Origin: Diphasiastrum complanatum
Taxonomy: Eukaryota; Streptophyta; Lycopodiopsida; Lycopodiales; Lycopodiaceae
Reading direction: 5' to 3'
Length of the DNA: 64,000 nt
NCBI GenBank assembly: GCA_029204225.1
Contig: MU832205.1
Location: 18,238 to 82,237 of the forward strand
The stretch's first letter is position 1; the number at the start of each line of letters is the position of its first letter. The notes beneath the pieces are model-generated. The model made no database searches. It was given only the letters and a program-made list of their open reading frames with translations, and was not told the DNA's origin. Shown here in pieces: positions 56,130 through 64,000 of the stretch. Made by a program: the position numbers and the translations under genes.

Positions 56130-57640
56130 CAATCTTAGTCAAAACTTCCATCTGTTCCACCAGATAGCTTCTTCCACCAAAAATTGCTTGAGACCTAAGA
56201 ACAGGCTTTTGAAATTATCCCAGTGCCCCATCAAACCCACAAGTGTATTATAGGCAAAGAGGTCATTCTTTCTGACCTTCCTGATGTTCACAAACAAATT
56301 GCATATGTTTAAATTCCATCACACACAGCCACTACTATATACCCCTAGTCATTGAAAGAGAGACAATAACAAGCATACATCACATGAATAAACGACTTCC
56401 TTACACTAATATTCATGACCAGGTTCTATCTCAGTCCACTTCCTTGTAGATAGACTTGCAGACAGGTTGAGGAAGTCACCAATCCAAAATGGATCAAGTG
56501 TCTACAATCTCATTAGAAATAGTCTCATTAAGTCAAAAGAGTTGATAATCTCAGGCATCAAACCCTTAAGATTACCTACATGGCTAAGAGAACCAACAAA
56601 TTCAGAGCATCAGCATACAGAGCAAGACCAAAAGCCACCTTGGGGCTTCTACTTAGTGCCACGTAAGAAATTTATCCTCATGTTGTGACTAAAAGTTATA
56701 CAGAATATATAGAGAGCTCAGAGTATATACAGGCAACTACAAGAGGATAGCTATTTGTGAACATTCAGTGTGCAAAAAATCTGGCCTTGCATGCATTTAC
56801 ATCGTACACACTGTGTTCAAGTTTTCCAACTTCAGGTCTCTGAACTGCAACCGAAGAAACTGGGAAGTCTCTACCTTATTCATTTTATGGATTAATCTTC
56901 AGTCACAACTTCCATGTGCTCCACCAGATGCATTCTTTCTGAACTTCCCGCTGTTTACTAACAAATTGCATATGTATGAATTCCATCACGAGTAACAAAT
57001 AGTATATGCTTCATCTAATCATGAAAAGGGAGACAATTTGACAAGCGTATATTACATACATAAAGAACGACTTCTACACTGGTAGACTGGTAGTCAAACT
57101 TCTCATAGAACTATCATATTCCTAACCGGTGTTTGAATTCAGTTCTCTTCCCCGTAAAAAGTAACTTGCAGACAGATCGAGGAAGTCAATAATCCAAAGA
57201 CGGATCAAGTGTGTACAATCTCATGAAAGATAATCTCATAAAAAAAATCTCAAACATCAAACGATGTAGATTACAGTTAAAGGCATTAGATAGACCGATA
57301 GATCTAACTTCGTACACCTACTTGTTCAAGAGAACCAACAAATTCAGAGCATTAGTTTACCTAGCAAGAGAAAAAGCCACCTTCGGACTTCAGGTAAGAG
57401 CTTTTTTCGACTTATATTGAGACTCACTTATGTGAAAGATAAACAGTGTATCTACAGAGTATCTACACGTAACCACCGAAGGAAAGCTATCTGCGAACAT
57501 TTGGTGTGCAACAAATCTGGGCACTCGGGTAAGTCGATCTCTACATGCATTTACGTAGTATGCACTGCCGCTCCATTTTTCCAACTTCAAGTCTCTGAAC
57601 TGCGACAGAAGAAACTAGGAAGTTCCTGCGACAATCTCAT
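56130..57640. repeat. diverged ~0.7-kb tandem duplication
   Basis: Collinear matches link 56268 to 56934, 56452 to 57165 and 56790 to 57540 (for example CTTGCAGACAG(G/A)T(T/C)GAGGAAGTCA and CAACTTCA(G/A)GTCTCTGAACTGC). Offsets grow from 666 to 750 bp because of indels. Divergence is high, so the duplication is old. A worn coding origin is possible, but no family is clear. Confidence 0.7.
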
Positions 57641-58340
57641 TCATTTCATATCTAATTACTCTTGTGAAATGCAAAGCGTGCCCTTCCTCTGCGGGGAAAT
57701 ACGACAACATACCCCGACTGTCACTCGAAAACCTCTGCAAACCTCTTGGATATACACCCAATGACCATTGAAACCTTCAAAGATTAAGTTATGCAATAAA
57801 ACATCACGAAAGATATTAAGGGAATGATAAGAGCAACAATTTGGTTAAAATTCAGTTTAATGTGACTAAACTGCCAAGCTTGTTATATTAGAGATTGCTA
57901 GCTTCGCCTGAATTATACTACCATCATCAACTGACAACAGAGGAAACCAATGCGTCTCTTTTGCCGCGCAGATTTTCCAGCTTTTAAAACAGATTGGTGT
58001 ATTAATGCGGAGACAATGGAAAGCTTCATAAAATTTTGATAATAAAAAGCTTCGTAAGAATTTGTTAATGGAAAGATTCAAAAGAATGTATTAATGAAAA
58101 GCTTCACACAATTTTATTAATAAAAAGCTTTATCAGAAACTTAGGCTCATTGCACTGTGCCAATATATTTTTTTGACCTGCAGAAAATGAGTTAGACCGC
58201 TTCATTCCGAAAACATTCATCACACCTGGGCAATGCAGAAAACTCACATCGGAATCAGGATAACAATTAGTCCGATCAGTGCTGCTCCTTTTCATGCCTG
58301 AGACCTCCAGAAGCAGCCGGCATTGAGCCAACCCCGCATT
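57641..58340. other. AT-rich DNA next to the small ORF
   Basis: AAGCTT-rich repeats (AAAAGCTTC-type, several times in 58018-58135) and a polar minus-strand frame at 58331-58104 (MKRSSTDRTNCYPDSDVSF) that could be an exon of the neighbouring gene. Confidence 0.35.
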
Positions 58341-58610
58341 TCAGAAGCTCCTACGAGATGAATAATTCTTCTTCAATTTGAGCCTGAGGACGATGCACAT
58401 GGCAAGCGATGCCCCGAGACATCCGAGCACCATGTCAGCTCTTAACCTACAATCACAATTCCCAACACTGCTGCAAAGCTGTAAAGACGATATAAAACAG
58501 GAATGCTTGTCAAAACCCCAATCCGTCTGCATGATGACTACGGAAGAATCATGAGGCGGCGGTTGAGGGGGTGGCGCCTGGTCGCCATAGCCAATTCTGA
58601 AAGCTCCCAT
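58341..58610 (-). CDS. small ORF (89 aa) at a CpG-rich gene start
   Basis: The ATG at 58610 opens MGAFRIGYGDQAPPPQPPPH, continues through VVIMQTDWGFDKH, and ends with a hydrophobic segment (MVLGCLGASLAMCIVLRL, about residues 61-78) and a basic tail. This would suit a small tail-anchored membrane protein. It could equally be the first exon of a longer gene, since several possible donors occur near its end. The surrounding 58.5-58.95 kb is much richer in G+C and CpG than the rest of the window, typical of a plant promoter and first exon. Family not recognised. Confidence 0.45.
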   Translation of the reverse strand: MGAFRIGYGDQAPPPQPPPHDSSVVIMQTDWGFDKHSCFISSLQLCSSVGNCDCRLRADMVLGCLGASLAMCIVLRLKLKKNYSSRRSF

Positions 58611-58630
58611 TTGCAAGACAGATAATTGGA

Positions 58631-58675
58631 TTACTCCAACTCCATCTTCCAGAAGGATCGCGAGAGACGAGCCAT
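58631..58675 (-). CDS. upstream ORF in the leader (14 aa)
   Basis: ATG at 58675 to TAA at 58631-58633, encoding MARLSRSFWKMELE, 20 nt before the main ATG. It could lower translation of the downstream frame if both are on one transcript. Confidence 0.35.
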   Translation of the reverse strand: MARLSRSFWKMELE

Positions 58676-58823
58676 GGCAGATAATGGAAACCCTAGTGTC
58701 TGCCTGCCTGCCTACTCGCTAAACCCTTCTTCCTTCAGTTTCAGCTTCCCGTGAACAAAAATGCAAAGAAAGAGAGCCCCGGGAACAACACACCACCTCA
58801 CGCCTCTCCACTTAGATGGTCGC

Positions 58824-58829
58824 CACGTG
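58824..58829 (-). promoter_or_regulatory. G-box (CACGTG)
   Basis: GCCACGTGTC, a G-box/ABRE-type core, lies about 150-210 bp upstream of the two start codons. It suits bZIP or bHLH control. Confidence 0.45.
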
Positions 58830-58995
58830 TCCCGTCCGAACGGTTGCAAATGGCTGGGGGAAGATGAGATTCATTGTCGCAAAAGTGGGTACTTCTGGGA
58901 CAACCCCCCTCCCCCCCCCTCCTCATGCCACCCATGGGCCATCTCTTGTAACGAGGGGTGGCAATGGGCATGGAAATGGGCACCTTAAAATACAC

Positions 58996-59941
58996 ATAAA
59001 TCCTAGAGAAAAATAGTAATACACTTTTACATATATAATATACATTTATATATTGGGGATTTCAATGGGGAGAGTTGCTCACATGAGTGACACTTTATCC
59101 ACAAGCTCCAAGAGATGATTAGAATGTGTGAAAGAGATAATGATGAGAGTGTGTATGTGTGTGTGATAGATTGTGCCAAATGTTTTCAATGCAAGTCTCA
59201 AGGCAAGGGAAGGAGCCGTGTGTGATTGTGCCAAATGTTTTCAATTCAATGCAAGCCTCAAGGCAAGGGAAGGAGCCTTGGTGTTTGTACTATTATTGCT
59301 TAGATACTAGCTAGCATCTAGATGCTTAAAAGTGTAGAGTGCAATCCTTTTATTTAAATGTGATGGGCACTTTCGTCCATACCTTGATCTTTTAAGAAAG
59401 GAATGCTTTAGATTGGTCAAGCTTCTTTAGTTTCTTTAGGATAGACTAATTAATGGATTCTCTTGGGGTATTAACATTAAGCAAAGCATGGCACATAGTG
59501 GTAACTCTTAGCCCCAAAAATATGTCAAAATGATTCCTTGGTAATGAGAGTTGTGTATTTGGGATCCCACCCCAAGTGCCTAGCACCCACCTAGGTGAGC
59601 CCAACTTTTATGTGATTGATTTTAGGCATGTTTATGGCTTATGGGACTATGAGAACTTGAGGGGTAATACATCACCTCATGGAGCATGCACTTGTGCATG
59701 CTACATTATTCCAACACTTGCCCTTAGCAAGCATGTTCATAAAATCACCCAACTTTCTATTTTAAAGATTATGTGTGTAATACCATGTCAAAATGACCCA
59801 CTAGCCATGTTGGCCTTGTGCCACGTTCTTAGATCTCATCACCCATGGCCTAGCCACTTGCACCATTTGTTCCCCCTAGAAGAGGTTGCACCAAGATATA
59901 TAGACCTAAGGATGAGCCAAAATTATATGTTAGGGGGTCTA
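58996..59941. repeat. intergenic DNA with a 55-60-bp tandem repeat
   Basis: A unit starting TTGTGCCAAATGTTTTCAAT occurs at 59171 and 59226, the second with a 5-bp internal duplication, ending near 59279. TG and AT dinucleotide runs precede it. The last part may be the decayed internal region of an LTR element whose primer-site-like sequence follows. Confidence 0.6.
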
Positions 59942-59953
59942 GCTTTGATACCA
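59942..59953 (-). other. primer-site-like sequence
   Basis: The minus strand reads TGGTATCAAAGC, one base from the usual site, and the same variant occurs at 10841-10852. TG follows on the plus strand, as at an LTR end. No LTR partner was found. Confidence 0.4.
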
Positions 59954-60839
59954 TGCCAAAATTAGTTGTCTGACCATGTGTGTGAGATAGAATTAAGTCC
60001 AAGTTTTTCATTGGCTTACACCAGAAACCCCAATGTTAAGCATGGTTTTCAACTCGAAAGCTCTCAAACTTTCCAGTATAAGATGTGGAAGAGCATGTTT
60101 AAGATGTATAAGCAAAGAAAAATATGACAAGATCTTTAGATGCTCAAGAGAACTACAAAAACATCTGATTGGGATTGGGATTGAGTTACAAATGCAACAC
60201 TATTAGCACATCCACATGACTTATAAGTTATGAAGTTTATGACTATAGCAAGCAAAGCATGTGTCATTCTAAATAAAAAAATAATATAAAAAAATAAAAA
60301 ATGACATATTTGAATAAGCTATAAAATTTACATCAAGACTATGAAGTCCACCCTCTTTGACACACTATAACTTTGTTCCCCTCCTAATGATGCATTTGTT
60401 AATCAAGAAACGCATATCAAAACAAGCACTTATTTGAAGTATATTATGAGAAAATTAGAGAACATCTAATACTTTTTCATTGGTGCTAGATTGATAACAA
60501 GTGCTAATCATAATAGAAGAACACAGTTCCATCACCCAAACTAGCTTACCTTTCAACATCATTAACTTCTTGAAAGGTAGAAAACCAATCTCTATGTGAA
60601 GTCGTAACTACACGATCAATCAACTTACCAACCATCATGCATTTTATATAAAAAAGAAAGAAAGAGTTTAGGTCGGATATTACCATCAGACACTTCCCCT
60701 TTAGCAAAATTTTCACTCTCCTATGATTTGAGCTTCCCACTCTACTTATGTTCCTAACAAACCCCAATAATTTCATCTCCCACAATAATGACATGCACCT
60801 TCTTTTTGTCTTTGATATCAAAGATGAAGATTCATTTGA
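59954..60839. other. AT-rich DNA, nothing firm
   Basis: A 91-codon minus-strand frame at 60821-60546 is basic and unrecognised. No other feature. Confidence 0.4.
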
Positions 60840-63096
60840 ATTTGGTACTTAATTATCCTCTTTTTTATTCTTACCTTGGCTTCACTTCGGCTCTGCCAAG
60901 TGCTAGCAATTTGGTTAACTCTTTCCCCGCTTTGACTTCTAAATTTATGAATTTGAGAATCCAACCACTACGAGAGGATTCATGAGGATGCTAAATTCTT
61001 GGATCTCTCTCGATGGTGATCAGTCACTTAAAAGTCCTTTTTGCTGAAACTATTCTCGTGTTGGGATCAACTTCTAGTGGTGGCTACACTATTTGAACCT
61101 CTTCAACTTGCCCTTGATCTATGTCCATCAAACCTTCACCCGCATCCCCCTGCCCCTGATCTGGATCAACTCTTTGTGGCAAGAAGGTAGGCATGACAGG
61201 TATATGGATTTGAGAACTAGCTTGAAGTGCGACAGCGGCTGACTGCTCATAATTTTTTATCACCTCCTTGGCTTTCCCAAGCTCCTATGTGGCCATCAGC
61301 TTATAACTATCAACCCTTCCCTAAAATCCAAACAACGCTGGCTTGTAGCTTTCAACCTTGTGGATCAAGAAGCTGACTTCATGCTGAAAAATTGGCCAAT
61401 CTACTATAGGAGTGCTGAGTAGATTATCCCACTCTGTGTCCACAACATCTAATTCATTTAATATTCATTCCTTTTTCTTCTAGGCCATGTCCAGTTGTCC
61501 CTGGCTAAGCGGCACTTGTTGTCTTGCCTCCATGACAACTTTATCCACTTGTTCTTGGGCTTTTGACAAGGCCTCATACAGCTTGCCCACATAGTCCTAC
61601 AGGGCATCTTCATGTTGTTGAGCAGCTTTCAGATCCGTTGTTATTTTATCTTCATGTTGCTTTGGTATCTACAGCTCTCTGTTAACCTTGATTAAATTTT
61701 GCCCCATCAAAGTGTTGTCGTTTTTCATTTCTAAAATACTCTTTTCAAATGATGCTTTCTCGTCTATTGTTTTCTAGATCAAATTACCAAGATGGGAATA
61801 GATGCCCAATACATCACCAAATAAAGAGAAATTGCGAATGCGTAGGTGCAAGCCCAGATCCATATGCCACGTGTGTTGATTTGGCCTGAAGAATTACTTG
61901 TGGATCCTTTCTTCAAATATGTCTTCACCCATGAAACCCTCTGGCATTGTAGCATCAAAAATCTTTGGAGATATAATACCAAGAGGGATCGATAATGTGT
62001 TAGAAGCTTGGTAACTAGCTCGTGGGAATGCTAGTACCTCTGGTTGCATGGCTTGCTCTTTCTCGTATTCTTTCATCTGATCAAATCTCGCTTCGAGAGA
62101 GGAGGCTTGGAATAGAGGAGGACTGGATGGCATAATGAATGTCATCTATGTATCCAATGGATTGGAATCATTGATCAAATTCAAGAAGATTTGCATGGAC
62201 GGAGATACAACTGTGGTATGGGGAGGTGATAGGGATTGCGCTTGCATGGCTCTAATGGTAGAACCAATAGTTATGGAAGGCATTGTATTGGAATCGGAGG
62301 CGAGGGTGGTGGCAGAGGATGAAGGGATGGGTAGTTCAGAGAGAGTGGCGCCCCTGTCCCTGTGAGGTGCTCCCCTAGTGGGATGTCTCGGCAGGGGCTG
62401 GCTGATAGATCACCGAGACATTATCTACTTTAAGCCCATATACTTTGCTTTCCAAAAAGGATGCCTCTAGAGAATAAAAAAGAGAGTCCGGCGCAAATTG
62501 CTTCTTAGTGTTGGGCTTGATGGCTCACTTTAACTCTCCAAGAACTTTCTTCTACCAATTGTATGGTTGAACAGTTCCCTGGGCAAACTCCTTGTGTGAT
62601 TCAACGATTCGGTGCAACACCTACGATGAAATTCTTTCTTTGCACAAATTGCCAACCATAAGAGAGTGATTCAGCAAATTTGCGCGGCTTGCACGATAGG
62701 ATCACGAATGGCCTCGATCAAATAGCCATCATTTGTTAGGACCTGAGGGTTTTTGAGATCCAAGAATGGCTTTATGATGCTATGGCACTTTGTGGGATGG
62801 GCTAGGCCTAAGTCCCCCATAAACTATTCCTATGGCAGCAAGGGTGGCCTCAGTAACTCGCACCTTGTGCTCTACTCCTTGGTACTTCACACAAAACTTC
62901 AAGAAGTGCCAAAGGCCATACTAATGAATTCTGTATTGATTTTATATGAAAATATTGTAGCATGAATGCCCATCGCCTTGAGAAGAGGCTCGGCGAGGAT
63001 TACTCATTCAGCAAAATTTTTCATGTTCTACAGGAACATCCATCTTGATGAGTGAGGCAAGAGAGGCGGAGGTATCAGATTCTCGATCGAAGACAT
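60840..63096 (-). pseudogene. unknown repeated ORF family, copy 2 (long)
   Basis: The ATG at 63096 opens MSSIENLIPPPLLPHSSRW, with a stop soon after and more later. Recognisable order: a globular-looking N-terminal half (LLKAMGIHATIFSYKINTEF, MGDLGLAHPTKCHS), a segment at 62145-61894 (ATMPEGFMGEDIFEERIHK), a heptad-like coiled coil (SFEKSILEMKNDNTLMGQ, YEALSKAQEQVDKVVMEAR), a Pro/Gln-rich acidic linker ending GEGLMDIDQGQVEEVQ, then the HPHESSRSGWILKF and ALG blocks shared with 26768-27779. About 750 codons originally. No enzyme motif seen. Confidence 0.5.
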
Positions 63097-63224
63097 GATT
63101 GCAAGAAGATAAAAGCGAGTAGAGTGTGTATCAAAATGCTTGTAGATAGTATTAAAAAAATTTGATCGTGAGAAAAATTTGCAAGAGCTCCACTAGCCTT
63201 GGTGAGATATGAATCAAATTTGGA

Positions 63225-63235
63225 CCTTATATAGG
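63225..63235 (-). promoter_or_regulatory. TATA box upstream of the unknown ORF
   Basis: CCTATATAAGG on the minus strand, about 130 bp before the ATG at 63096, a normal plant promoter spacing. Its survival suggests this copy once had, or was captured with, its own promoter. Confidence 0.5.
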
Positions 63236-63240
63236 CTAAT

Positions 63241-64000
63241 TTGGAGCTGTTTTGGCAGGTGAGTTTTGGAAAAAAATTTGACAGGCGTCTACAATACTGT
63301 GAAAATAGCTACCAAAAAAGTCGACCAAGGTTTCTGACCAATATGGAAATCTGACGAAGATTTTGTAGATCTGATGAGGTTTAGGGTGTCTAGATAGGCC
63401 TAGCTCCATCACCCAACTACTACATTAAATGACTTTTTTCAAGGATTCAACCCTCACCGACCCTAATTTTGTTGTTCTAAATCCATCTGTCAAGTCGGCA
63501 AAGATCCATAATGACTCCTTGATGCCCAATGTGGCATAAAGCTAAACTTTTACCTGACATCAAAAATGATACTTTCTTTGCAAACTAACCTTAGCCCAAT
63601 TCCTTTATCAATCTGTATTCTTTTAGTAGTGTCTATCCATCAATTCTTGCAATTCAATCAAGCAATAGGAATGATCCATGCTTTATGCAAATTCCTAGGT
63701 TCCTGCTCCATTTTGACATTGATCATCACAATCAAGTTAAAATTTAGAGCTCATAGAAAATAGAAATGAAGCACAAATTGTGTGCGCGTGTGAGCACATG
63801 CCCCTGAGCTGGTGTGTGCATGCCATTCCTGTGGTACTATTCTTGATGTTGAATGATTACTTGGAAGCAACTAGAAACACTCCATTCTTTATGTCCATCG
63901 AGGACATAAAATCAAACCAACTGAAAGCCCTATTTATTTTTTCTCCCTTGGACATCAACGATAACTTTTTAAGGTGTGACTTCCATCTTATTTCATCTCA
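63241..64000. other. intergenic DNA
   Basis: No gene or repeat recognised up to the window end. Confidence 0.5.

Noticed and set aside
58910-58923. Poly-C run as a structural (i-motif/G4) element
   Set aside because: Only one or two C runs rather than four separated tracts; likely simple promoter-proximal low complexity.
1-64000. CRISPR arrays, bacterial operons, tRNA or rRNA genes
   Set aside because: None seen; the tandem repeats lack the direct-repeat/spacer pattern, and no tRNA cloverleaf was recognised by eye.

Overview
The window looks like repeat-rich plant nuclear DNA. Every retroelement whose primer site is visible uses a sequence matching plant initiator-Met tRNA (TGGTATCAGAGC). 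The genes have GT-AG introns, and the one clear host gene encodes a CLASSY-type SNF2 remodeler, a family of the plant RNA-directed DNA methylation (RdDM) pathway. The species cannot be told from the sequence.

Layout. 1-5341: a decayed minus-strand Ty1/copia element (family A) with a 775-bp LTR at 4567-5341 and a truncated LTR at 50-503 that abuts the end of another LTR. 5453-6854: an unrecognised, frameshifted plus-strand coding relic with one clear 79-bp intron. 7258-10030: a second truncated copia element. 10031-15180: AT-rich DNA with two fold-back elements and a worn integrase. 15185-20754: a nested retrotransposon stack in which copia D (plus) is interrupted by copia C (minus, at 17499/17500) and copia B (plus, 17740-20176, with a target-site duplication). 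21034-24556: a Ty3/gypsy-type gag fragment and the 5' half of copia E, both minus. 26.7-31.8 kb: a repeated unknown ORF family, a copia gag scrap and a gypsy gag-protease element with its LTR. 31808-32890: a second family A gag on the plus strand. 33-36.6 kb: copia relics, an LTR followed directly by a primer-binding site, and GA-rich direct repeats.

The host gene. 38856-44515 (minus) holds five exons encoding about 1416 residues with compatible splice phases throughout. They cover an N-terminal chromatin-reader-like region, a disordered basic linker, a small cysteine motif and an intact SNF2 helicase encoded by one 2277-bp exon. Three more coding-like segments at 50401-51413 are in phase with it and may be its 5' exons. 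Intron 3 carries a 227-bp inverted-repeat element with a 10-bp target duplication and a perfect three-unit heat-shock-element motif.

44.5-64 kb: mostly non-coding DNA with tandem and inverted repeats, a small CpG-rich gene start near 58.6 kb (G-box, upstream ORF, 89-aa ORF), and a second, longer relic of the unknown repeated ORF family (60.8-63.1 kb) with a TATA box.

The transposons carry stop codons, several at tryptophan codons, frameshifts and lost ends, so none looks autonomous. The single intact gene belongs to a pathway that silences such elements. CLASSY proteins recruit RNA polymerase IV to start siRNA production, but nothing in the sequence links this gene to these particular copies.
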